Source: Desulfomonile tiedjei (GTDB lineage: Bacteria; Desulfobacterota; Desulfomonilia; Desulfomonilales; Desulfomonilaceae). From it: a DNA stretch of 64,000 nucleotides. The notes under the pieces are model-generated. The model was given only the letters and a program-made list of their open reading frames with translations. It had not been told where the DNA came from and searched no databases. Shown here piece by piece: positions 8,817 to 16,357 of this stretch. The DNA lies in contig JACRDG010000104.1 in NCBI GenBank assembly GCA_016218715.1, positions 62,001 to 126,000 on the forward strand, given 5' to 3'. The number at the start of each line of letters is the position of its first letter. Position 1 is the stretch's first letter. The position numbers and the translations under genes were made by a program.

Positions 8817-10250
8817 ATGAGATCAAGGAACCCCGCACGATCTTTCGGCCTGTGTGCGCTTTTTGTCACGATGGTGCTCTTGGCGCCGGATCTCGCCTCG
8901 TATGCTGTCGAGTCTTCCAGCGCTGCCGAAGCGGAAAACGCGTTCTTCCAGGGGAGTCATCTCCTCTCCAGAAACAGCCTGGCAGAAGCGGTGGCTGCCC
9001 TGGAAAAGGCCATGAAACTGGACCCGGATAACATCAAGTACCGCCAGGTGCTTGCTGTGGCGTACAACAACCTGGGTCTGAAACTTAAGCGAGACGGCAA
9101 TGTAGCAGCGGGGATTCGCACGCTCGGAAAGGCACTTGAGCTGGCCCCTGAAGACCCGGACATCCATTCGAATTTCGCCACGGCGGTGATGCAGGCGGTT
9201 AAACTACCAGACGAAAAGATGAAGGTCACCGAGAAGATCGAGGCCATGCGGCTCGTACTGGAGAGGGACCCCAACAACGCTTCCGTTCAGAAAGCCCTGG
9301 CTACTCTATTGAACAATGCCGGGGTGAGCCTCGGGAGGAAGGGAAACTATCAGGCAGAGGTCGCTGAACTCGAGAAAGCCTTCCAGTTGGATGCGGGCAA
9401 TGACATGATCAAGCGGAACCTCGCGACCGCTTATTTCAATTTGGCTGTGCAGCGCGGCAAGGGGAGTGATTACGAAGAAGAAACGACATTCCTCAGGAAG
9501 GCACTCAAACTCGACCCAAAAGACAAAGCGGCCGTTGAAAACCTGGCAAAGGCGTTGTCCAATCTTGCGGTGCTGAAGGGAAAGAGCGGCGATGTCACAG
9601 CACAGATCGGCTTGTTAAAGGAATCTTTGGCAATTCAGCCCCAAGATGCCGTTACGAAGAAGAACCTTGCCGCTGCGCATAACAACCAGGCGGTGGATCA
9701 AACCAACGGTATGACGTTTCAAGAACGGGTGGCTGCACTTGAGGAGTCACTTCGCTTGGATTCCAAGAACCGGGCCACCGTCGGTAACCTGGGCAATCTT
9801 CTGGTCCAGGAGGCAGTGAGGGAGTTCAAGGGCGGTTCAAGCCCGAAAGCCATTGAACTCCTGGAAAAGGCCGCCAAGGTCGATCCCGGGAACAAAACAG
9901 TCGAGAAGAATCTCGCGGCGGTCTACCACGAAGAGGGTCTCAAGAAAGGCGAAAAGGGGAATCATGAGGAGGAAATGCGCCTCCTTTCAAAAGCACACCA
10001 GGTCGCGCCCGGCAACGAGTCAATAAAGACCGATCTGGCCATGGCCTACAATGATTATGCAGTAAGCCTAGGCGAAAAAGGGGACCATGAAAAGGAGATT
10101 GTCTATCTAGCGAAGGCACTCAAACTTGTCCCCGACAATCAAACCATTAAGGACAACCTCGATCGGGCCAAGGCCAAGAGCCCTTCCAAGGACCTCAAGA
10201 AGCAAGCAACTCCACCTGGGAGCACCAAGAAGAAGAAAGAAGGTTCATAA
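8817..10250 (+). CDS. Secreted tetratricopeptide-repeat protein
   Basis: 477 residues with a signal peptide (MRSRNPARSF then a hydrophobic core ending near ASYA) followed by about eight TPR-like units with recurring patterns such as ALELAPEDPDIHSNFATAV and ALKLDPKDKAAVENLAKAL, each unit ~50-55 residues. The C-terminal ~25 residues are Lys/Ser/Pro-rich. TPR arrays mediate protein-protein contacts, so a periplasmic scaffolding role is likely, but no partner is evident. The gene stands alone, divergent from the ABC operon. Confidence 0.8.
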   Translation: MRSRNPARSFGLCALFVTMVLLAPDLASYAVESSSAAEAENAFFQGSHLLSRNSLAEAVAALEKAMKLDPDNIKYRQVLAVAYNNLGLKLKRDGNVAAGIRTLGKALELAPEDPDIHSNFATAVMQAVKLPDEKMKVTEKIEAMRLVLERDPNNASVQKALATLLNNAGVSLGRKGNYQAEVAELEKAFQLDAGNDMIKRNLATAYFNLAVQRGKGSDYEEETTFLRKALKLDPKDKAAVENLAKALSNLAVLKGKSGDVTAQIGLLKESLAIQPQDAVTKKNLAAAHNNQAVDQTNGMTFQERVAALEESLRLDSKNRATVGNLGNLLVQEAVREFKGGSSPKAIELLEKAAKVDPGNKTVEKNLAAVYHEEGLKKGEKGNHEEEMRLLSKAHQVAPGNESIKTDLAMAYNDYAVSLGEKGDHEKEIVYLAKALKLVPDNQTIKDNLDRAKAKSPSKDLKKQATPPGSTKKKKEGS

Positions 10251-10370
10251 GTCAGGACCCGTCCGAGAAGATGTCCCACTACCGGCTCAATTCCCTGCTA
10301 ACGGTGGCCTGGCAATGATGCTGCGGCCAGGACGCCGGTCCCCAAAAAGGGAAAGCGTCGCAACACGTTG

Positions 10371-10399
10371 TTGACATTTCCCAAGACCAGTAATAGAAT
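10371..10399 (+). promoter_or_regulatory. Strong predicted sigma-70 promoter of the primase gene
   Basis: Perfect -35 TTGACA (10371-10376), 17-base spacer, -10 TAGAAT (10394-10399), with the start codon 46 bases further on. This separates the primase gene from the upstream TPR gene as its own transcription unit. Confidence 0.6.
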
Positions 10400-10444
10400 G
10401 GCCGCAGAGCGTTACCCCCAATCCTTATCTTCTAAGGTCTTCTC

Positions 10445-11608
10445 ATGATCTCGAAATTCACGCGAAAGGATTTCCTGGACGCCCTTTTCTCCGAATACTA
10501 CAAAGATCATCGGGGGTTTATACTCGTCAAGAGTTTCAAGCGCGGGGATCCTAAACAGAGTACGCGTTACTTTCCCAACATCGAGATCCTGGCCAAAGAG
10601 CACTATGGGGAGGAAAGAGACGTATACTTCGGTATCTCTCCCCGGGAGCGAATGAAAGCGGAAAAGGAGCATATTCATTACGTCGTGGCGCTGTGGGCGG
10701 ATCTTGATATCGGCCAGGAAGGGCACGAGGACAAACAGAAGTTCTTTGAAGGCCCCCAGGAAGCGGCCAAGGCTATCCGCAGCTTCCCGAGAGCACCCTC
10801 CATCATTGTGGAATCCGGTAGAGGAGCACATCTGTATTGGCTGCTCAAACACGTCACCGAGGTGAGTGATCCGGAGAGGATCGAAAGGGCGCTCAGGAAT
10901 ATCAACGAGTACCTCAATTGCGATACCGACGTAAGCCTCGACACGGTGTTGCGGCTCCCCGAGACGGTCAACACCAAGATCCCGGGCAAGCCGGTGAACT
11001 GCGAGGTGAAGTTCATCAACACCAATTTCCGGTACTCCCTGCAAGATTTCGAAAACCTTGAACCACGGGCCACGGCGGCTGCTCCCAAGGCCGGATCAAC
11101 CTCCAAACCCCAGCCCGTGGGCGCGTCGGTCCCTTCGTACTCAGACGAAGAGACATCGGACACGACCCCTCATTACGCGGAACCGATGTCTCCTTCGCTC
11201 GACGACTCTTTGGTTTTGGACGAGACGATCATCGACGAACTCATCGACGACATATCCATGGCGGGTAGTGTCGTGGCCGATGTCTCCTCCGGAGTAGTTC
11301 CAGGAGAGTACAACACCGAACCAGAAGCGGAAGTGGAAGGGGAGGTGGAGATGGAGGCCCCTACGGCCACGCCACGACCTCGAGTCGCGCACTTCCGGCC
11401 CCAACCAGCACTCGTTCCGGCTACGAACAGCGTCCTCGAACGACTTTCCTCGTCACAGACTGAAGTAGAGATTCTCTTGCTTGGGTCGGAGACAACCATC
11501 ACAGGGGTCCTGGTCTCCAGCGGGAACGGGGTGGTCGAAGTCGAGGCAGGCCAGTACGTCTACGCCATACCGCTGTCCAGCATCTCCTTCATCAAAAGCA
11601 AAGCATAA
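10445..11608 (+). CDS. RepB/AEP-type DNA primase with C-terminal Sm-like domain
   Basis: 387 residues. Residues ~1-205 look like a RepB-type archaeo-eukaryotic primase: the metal-binding pair D86/D88 in ALWADLDIG, the SGRGAH motif (residues 124-129) and RLPETVNTK (170-178) come in the order expected for the catalytic core. Residues ~210-325 are an acidic, Pro/Ser/Glu-rich linker. The last ~58 residues (TGVLVSSGNGVVEV... IPLSSISFI) look like a small Sm/SH3-type beta barrel. No helicase domain, replication origin or phage gene is nearby, so a chromosomal repair, priming or RNA-linked role is possible. Domain calls come from motif reading; the tail assignment is the weaker one. Confidence 0.7.
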   Translation: MISKFTRKDFLDALFSEYYKDHRGFILVKSFKRGDPKQSTRYFPNIEILAKEHYGEERDVYFGISPRERMKAEKEHIHYVVALWADLDIGQEGHEDKQKFFEGPQEAAKAIRSFPRAPSIIVESGRGAHLYWLLKHVTEVSDPERIERALRNINEYLNCDTDVSLDTVLRLPETVNTKIPGKPVNCEVKFINTNFRYSLQDFENLEPRATAAAPKAGSTSKPQPVGASVPSYSDEETSDTTPHYAEPMSPSLDDSLVLDETIIDELIDDISMAGSVVADVSSGVVPGEYNTEPEAEVEGEVEMEAPTATPRPRVAHFRPQPALVPATNSVLERLSSSQTEVEILLLGSETTITGVLVSSGNGVVEVEAGQYVYAIPLSSISFIKSKA

Positions 11609-11748
11609 GTACCTGGTGGGGAAGCAACTCCTGATACCCGCGAGGCAGGAGCTCAAATCCGATCCGCGCCCGAGCGAAATGGCGCTATAGTGGAGCGCCT
11701 CGAGAACCTCGGGAGAGTTCCGGCAGGCCGTCCTGAAGGGGAATAACC

Positions 11749-12372
11749 ATGTTGAACGTCATCTGGTTGGTGCTTCTCGTGGGATCCGCGTTGTGCGGGG
11801 TACTGACGGGCCATCTGAACGACGTCGTGATTGCGGTGACCCAGAGCGCGAATTCCGCGTTTAAACTCGCTCTGGGATTCACGGGGATCATGGCCTTGTG
11901 GCTGGGCATCATGCGCATTGCTCAGGAGAGTGGGTTAGTCACCCGTTTCACCGCCGTCATAGCGCCTGTGATGCGATTCCTGTTCCCGGCTCTCCCGCGC
12001 GATCACCCGGCACTGGGGAGTATGGCGATGAACATCGTGGCCAACATGTTCGGGCTCAACAACGCAGCGACCCCTCTGGGCCTGAAGGCTATGGCTGACC
12101 TCGACTCCGTGAATCGCGAGCCGGGAACCGCCAGCGACGAAATGTGCATGTTCCTGGCCCTCAACACCTCGAGTCTGCAGTTGATTCCCGCCGGCGCCAT
12201 TGCCCTCCTCGCCGGAGGTGGCTCATCGGATCCCACGGTGATCGTTTTTCCGGCACTTCTGGCGACCTGTGTCTCCACTGCGGTAGGGGTGATTGCCGCG
12301 AAAATCCTGGCTCGCGTGCGACGATTTCGCACAGCCGCATCCGAAGGATCTGAGGATGACAACATTACCTGA
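11749..12372 (+). CDS. spmA: Spore maturation protein A-like (nucleoside-recognition/Gate domain)
   Basis: A 207-residue polytopic membrane protein. Features typical of SpmA are the N-terminal membrane segment, GFTGIMALWLGIMRIAQ, and the conserved NIVANMFGLNNAATPLG motif of the nucleoside-recognition (Gate) family. The next gene is spmB and overlaps it. Many non-sporulating Gram-negatives carry this pair and nothing else here suggests sporulation; a membrane transport or envelope role is more likely (inferred). Confidence 0.9.
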   Translation: MLNVIWLVLLVGSALCGVLTGHLNDVVIAVTQSANSAFKLALGFTGIMALWLGIMRIAQESGLVTRFTAVIAPVMRFLFPALPRDHPALGSMAMNIVANMFGLNNAATPLGLKAMADLDSVNREPGTASDEMCMFLALNTSSLQLIPAGAIALLAGGGSSDPTVIVFPALLATCVSTAVGVIAAKILARVRRFRTAASEGSEDDNIT

Positions 12373-12898
12373 GTTTTCCGCACTGGCTTCCAATGTTCTG
12401 TTTCTCACGTTTGTCTTGGGAATCCCTCTGTACGGTCACTTCAAAGGGGTCAGGGTCTACGAGACCTTTGTACAGGGCGCGAAAGAGGGCTTCGATGTGG
12501 CTGTCAGGATCATTCCCTATCTCGTCGCCATCCTCGTGGCGGTGGGCATGTTCCGAGCCTCCGGAGCGATGGAGTTGATTGCCAGGGGTGTTCCCGAAGC
12601 ATTGAAGAGTATCGGGCTGACACCGGACGTGCTGACCCTAGCGGTGATGAGGCCTCTCTCCGGCTCCGCGACGCTCGGGATGTTGGGAGAAATCATCGCA
12701 GCTCACGGGCCCGATTCGTACCCGGCTCGCCTCGCTTCAGTGATCGTAGGAAGTACGGAAACCACGCTTTACGTCATAGCGGTCTATTTCGGAGCCGTGT
12801 CGATCACCCGGACGCGTTACGCGCTCCACGCCGGCCTTCTCGCGGACGCCGCGGGAATCGGTGCATCGGTGGCGATCTGCCGACTTTTCTTCGCTTGA
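12356..12898 (+). CDS. spmB: Spore maturation protein B-like (nucleoside-recognition/Gate domain)
   Basis: A 180-residue membrane protein of the same family as its neighbour, with the signature RPLSGSATLGMLGE and GSTETTLYVIAVYFG. ATG 12356 lies inside the end of spmA (17-base overlap, different frame) with GAGG just upstream, so the two are translationally coupled and probably form a heteromeric membrane complex. A longer frame from 12293 would lie inside spmA and is not used. Confidence 0.9.
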   Translation: MTTLPEFSALASNVLFLTFVLGIPLYGHFKGVRVYETFVQGAKEGFDVAVRIIPYLVAILVAVGMFRASGAMELIARGVPEALKSIGLTPDVLTLAVMRPLSGSATLGMLGEIIAAHGPDSYPARLASVIVGSTETTLYVIAVYFGAVSITRTRYALHAGLLADAAGIGASVAICRLFFA

Positions 12899-12918
12899 AA
12901 TTCCGAGTGGGGATGACG

Positions 12919-13011
12919 TGGCGGAGAGAGAGGGATTCGAACCCTCGGTAAGGATTTTGACCCTACACTCGCTTAGCAGGCGAGCACCTTCGGCCTCTCG
13001 GTCATCTCTCC
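12919..13011 (-). tRNA. tRNA-Ser (anticodon GCU)
   Basis: Read on the minus strand from 13011: acceptor stem GGAGAGA pairs with TCTCTCC, then discriminator G and an encoded CCA. The anticodon arm is CTCGC-CTGCTAA-GCGAG, giving anticodon GCT, which reads AGC/AGU serine codons. A long variable arm and T arm GAGGG-TTCGAAT-CCCTC are present, as expected for a class II serine tRNA of 93 bases. Confidence 0.97.
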
Positions 13012-13091
13012 GCTGCAAGCCGATATGTGAAGACACTTGTTAGACTATTGGTCCTGGGCTCGAATGTCAAGGCCTTTTGGGCAGGTCGGCC

Positions 13092-13293
13092 GAGGAGGTT
13101 GTTGCGTAACGCAATGTTTTCCTGAAGAAGTGCTACCAAGCTCTTCGAGTTGCAGAACCCGGACAGGAGGCAACCAAGGTAACCCATTGGTCTATCAGAA
13201 TTTTTGGGAGCCGTTGTTTGCCGTGGCAAGAGTGCCGGTAGTACCCGCGCCGCAGGATCAAGCGTCAGGTCGGGGTTTGGCGACAGGCTCCTA
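13092..13293 (-). mobile_element. ~200 bp inverted-repeat element, copy 1 (MITE-like)
   Basis: This stretch is colinear, almost without gaps, with 55550-55750 in reverse orientation. Shared blocks include TTGCGTAACGCAATGTTTTC, GTGCTAC, TTGCAG and GCGACAGGC. Its ends are imperfect terminal inverted repeats: read inward, TAGGAGCCTGTCGC at one end and GAGGAGGTTGTTGCG at the other. No coding frame is present. The TAG at the gene-proximal end (13293-13291) is the stop codon of the helicase gene. Target-site duplication could not be established. Confidence 0.65.
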
Positions 13294-15219
13294 AGCCGAG
13301 GCGGTGCGGAAGTGATCCTGGGGAACCTCCTGGAAGAATCGCGACAGAGTGGTCGGCACCCGTCCCACGCGACGATCCAGGACGCTCACGGGGGCTATGA
13401 CCACCAAGTTCTGCTTCGCCCGCGTCGTGGCCACGTAGAGAATCCGGCGTTCCTCTTCCAGATCGTCTTCCGATTCCAGGGCCATGGGAGATGGGATGCG
13501 CCCTTCTGTAGCCCAGATGATAATCACCGTGTGCCATTCCAGTCCCTTGGACGAGTGGATCGTCGAGAGAACGAGCGAGTTGTTCTTGCTCGGCGACTCG
13601 GTCATCTCGTCGTCGGGTGGTTCGAGCGCCATGTCGTCGAGAAACCGATGCAAACTACGGTACGGAACGGTCAAATCAGCGAGGTTCTCCAGATCGCGCA
13701 TCCTTTTCGGATAGTTATCGTAGGCTTCCTTGAGGAACGGGAAGTAGTATCGGTTCACGCGCTCGACCTTCTCTGAGATGGGGCCGGCGTGGTTTCTCAA
13801 CTCGGTGATCAGGCTGTGGAGTTCTGAGAAGTGAGCTGAAAACTTCTTACCCGCCGGGACCAGCGCCGACGCTGCATCGGGCATCCCTCCCTCGACGATT
13901 CGACCAGCGAGGCCCAAGGCCGTCTTGAGTCCTACCCCAGGCAACAACTTCAGGATGCGTATCCAACTCAGACGGTCTCTCGGGTTGTTCAATACCTTGA
14001 GGTGTGCCAGCACATCCTTGATGTGCTGGCTCTCCAAGAACTTGAAGCCGCCGTACTTGACGAAGGGTATGCCGTTTCTCGTGAGTTCCCCTTCGAGGTC
14101 GAAGGAGTGAAAGCCGGCTCGAAAGAGCACGGCAACCTCATTGAGCGGAACGCGATGCGCGTGGAGCTCGCGGACGCACTCCACCACGAAACGGCTCTGG
14201 TCCCGTTCGGTCTCAGCACGCACCGCGAGCGGTAAGAGCCCACCGGCCTTCCGGGTGAAGAGCCTCTTCGGATACCCCGTGGCAGCTCGCTCGATTATGC
14301 TGTTGGTCACGTTGAGTATGGGGAGCGTGCTCCGGTAGTTCTCTTCCAGTTTGATGATGCGCGCGCCGGGAAAGAGTGTGGGGAACTCGACGATGTTGGT
14401 GAAATCCGCACCGCGGAATGAGTAAATGCTCTGGGAATCATCTCCCACTACCATCACATTGTCATGTAAGTGTGCGAGAAGACGGACGATATTCGCCTGA
14501 AGGCGGTTGGTATCCTGGTATTCGTCCACGAGGATATGCTGCCACCGGCTCGAGATTTCCCTGCGCACGGGTTCGAACTCCTCCAGGAGCCTGACCGTGT
14601 TCCCCAGAAGGTCGTCATAGTCCATGAGCTGGTTGGACTTCTTGTACTCCTCGTACATGGCGCCGATTCGCTCGATCTCCGCCGCGTAGCCTTCCAGGTG
14701 CGGGTACCTTCTCCGCAAGACTTCCTGAACCGATTGCCCCGAGCCTCGAACGCGACTGATGGTCTCCGCAATCGTCCTGGCTTTCGGGAAACCCTTCATA
14801 TCGGCAATGGGAGGTGAGAGCGTCTTGCGCATGTGGTCGATCGCTTCAAGCGAATCACCCTGATCCATGATGGAAAACGTCGCGCCAAACCCGAGGAGCG
14901 CTGCGTACTTGCGCAGGAGCAGGTTCCCCACGGAATGGAACGTGCCGCCGGCAACTCGCGTGACTCTTCCGTCCAGCAACTGCGCGGCGCGAGAGAGCAT
15001 CTCTTCGGCCGCCTTTCTCGTGAAGGTGAGGAGCAAGATCGACTCGGGGTCCACGCCCGAGTCCACCAGCCAAGCAACACGGTACACGATGGTCCGGGTC
15101 TTTCCCGAGCCTGCTCCGGCGATTACCAGAATGGGCCCGCCGGGAACCGTGACGGCTTCCAGTTGGGCAGAGTTGAGGTCTCGGTCGTAGGCGACGCGTG
15201 AAGGGGGCTGCGTTTTCAT
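13291..15219 (-). CDS. UvrD/PcrA/Rep-family superfamily 1A DNA helicase
   Basis: 642 residues, 3'-5' DNA helicase family acting in repair or replication restart. Motifs in order: Q-motif region LNSAQLEAV, Walker A AGAGSGKT, Ia LTFTRKAAEEM, II DEYQDTN, III SIYSFRGA, IV LEENYRST, V STIHSSKGLEW, VI ILYVATTRAK. It is slightly shorter than PcrA/UvrD and lacks an obvious C-terminal RNA-polymerase-binding tail. The stop codon TAG lies inside the end of the inverted-repeat element, so the original C-terminus may have been changed by insertion. Confidence 0.93.
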   Translation of the reverse strand: MKTQPPSRVAYDRDLNSAQLEAVTVPGGPILVIAGAGSGKTRTIVYRVAWLVDSGVDPESILLLTFTRKAAEEMLSRAAQLLDGRVTRVAGGTFHSVGNLLLRKYAALLGFGATFSIMDQGDSLEAIDHMRKTLSPPIADMKGFPKARTIAETISRVRGSGQSVQEVLRRRYPHLEGYAAEIERIGAMYEEYKKSNQLMDYDDLLGNTVRLLEEFEPVRREISSRWQHILVDEYQDTNRLQANIVRLLAHLHDNVMVVGDDSQSIYSFRGADFTNIVEFPTLFPGARIIKLEENYRSTLPILNVTNSIIERAATGYPKRLFTRKAGGLLPLAVRAETERDQSRFVVECVRELHAHRVPLNEVAVLFRAGFHSFDLEGELTRNGIPFVKYGGFKFLESQHIKDVLAHLKVLNNPRDRLSWIRILKLLPGVGLKTALGLAGRIVEGGMPDAASALVPAGKKFSAHFSELHSLITELRNHAGPISEKVERVNRYYFPFLKEAYDNYPKRMRDLENLADLTVPYRSLHRFLDDMALEPPDDEMTESPSKNNSLVLSTIHSSKGLEWHTVIIIWATEGRIPSPMALESEDDLEEERRILYVATTRAKQNLVVIAPVSVLDRRVGRVPTTLSRFFQEVPQDHFRTASA

Positions 15220-15383
15220 AGCCGACCTTGGGTATGATTAATCATTCTAAAGGCTTTCTGGTAAGAGAAAAAGTGACTTTTGAAGAAAAGCATGGTCAAA
15301 AGCCGTCGTTTATGATATGCTATGTTCGTCGCTGACTCTTGGGGGAGGTGTAGTAAAGGTGAAAGAGTTCGAAGGAGGATTGC

Positions 15384-16187
15384 GTGACTAGTTCTCTCAC
15401 CGCCGTTTCTTGCCCTCTGTGCTACAATCAGTTCTCTCATGTCCGTGCGACGAGCGCCCTGAAGATGGAAGTGTTCGGGTACGGATTGGACTTTCGATCC
15501 GTGCCGCGGGACTGCAACCGTTCCGCGGACATCGCGATCTGTCCGGATTGCTTCTTCACCGCGCGCGTCCAGGATTTGGACCAAAAGGTACCCGGCCATG
15601 TCAGGGAGCTGGTGCGATCCAAGGGATACCTCAAGATTCTCAAGTCCGATTCCGACGAGGAATTCCTAGCCAGAGGCTGGCTCGCGCTCATATCGGTCCT
15701 CACCGCGAAAGGGGTCAATCCTCGGGATCTCGGCTTGTTGAGCCTGAAGGGCTCATGGGTCGCCCGCGAACTCGGATGCCTCGAAACCGAGCAGGAGTTG
15801 CTGCAATCAGCAGACGCAGCATTGGACGAAGCGCTCCGCCGCGGGCTCACCAAGGGCGATCCCGGTATGGTGATGTACCTCCTCGGCGAAATCAATAGGC
15901 GTCGCGGGGAATTCCTCCGCGGCAGAGAGATGCTCACTTTTCTCGGCAACAATCCCCGGTACCGCTATCCCGCGCTCCTCTTGACCGTACTCGTTGAAGA
16001 AGAAGATACCACACCCTACTGGTCTTTGTACTCGCCCGATCAGATGGAACAGTACTCCCCCAGGTTCAAAGGCCTGTTTCCTGCCCTGAGAAGCGTCCCA
16101 CCGCGCAAGACCGAATTCTCCCCGGATGAGCTGAGCGATCAGGACCATGTGGAACAGTCGGATGAGGATGATGGCCGGCTGACCTGA
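15384..16187 (+). CDS. DUF2225 family protein
   Basis: 267 residues. The N-terminus has paired Cys motifs CPLC and CPDC (about residues 10-13 and 49-52), suggesting a metal site, and the body is helical and TPR-like (for instance MVMYLLGEINRRRGEFLRGREML), as in DUF2225 proteins. GTG at 15384 has GAAGGAGGA a few bases upstream, which decides the start. Divergent from the helicase gene. Function unknown. Confidence 0.8.
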   Translation: MTSSLTAVSCPLCYNQFSHVRATSALKMEVFGYGLDFRSVPRDCNRSADIAICPDCFFTARVQDLDQKVPGHVRELVRSKGYLKILKSDSDEEFLARGWLALISVLTAKGVNPRDLGLLSLKGSWVARELGCLETEQELLQSADAALDEALRRGLTKGDPGMVMYLLGEINRRRGEFLRGREMLTFLGNNPRYRYPALLLTVLVEEEDTTPYWSLYSPDQMEQYSPRFKGLFPALRSVPPRKTEFSPDELSDQDHVEQSDEDDGRLT

Positions 16188-16279
16188 TCTTCCGGCAGTA
16201 CGATGTTCAGCATGGCGGACTTTCCGTCCTCTTCGGGACCCCTGTTTCCGCGTGCTTATCGTACTGCCCGTTCTTCTAC

Positions 16280-16308
16280 TTGAAAAGTGAGAGGCAAGCT
16301 GATATTCT
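16280..16308 (+). promoter_or_regulatory. Predicted sigma-70 promoter of gcdA
   Basis: TTGAAA (16280-16285), 17-base spacer, TATTCT (16303-16308); the start codon of gcdA is 50 bases downstream. Confidence 0.4.
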
Positions 16309-16357
16309 CCGATCGCTGACTTACCACGCCTGAGTGAGGGTTTCGGGAGGAAATGGG

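Noticed and set aside
11749-12898. Sporulation ability from spmAB
   Set aside because: These genes occur in many non-sporulating Gram-negatives and no other sporulation gene is present.
15288-15316. Promoter for the DUF2225 gene
   Set aside because: TATGAT-like boxes exist, but no matching -35 at an acceptable spacing; too weak to list.
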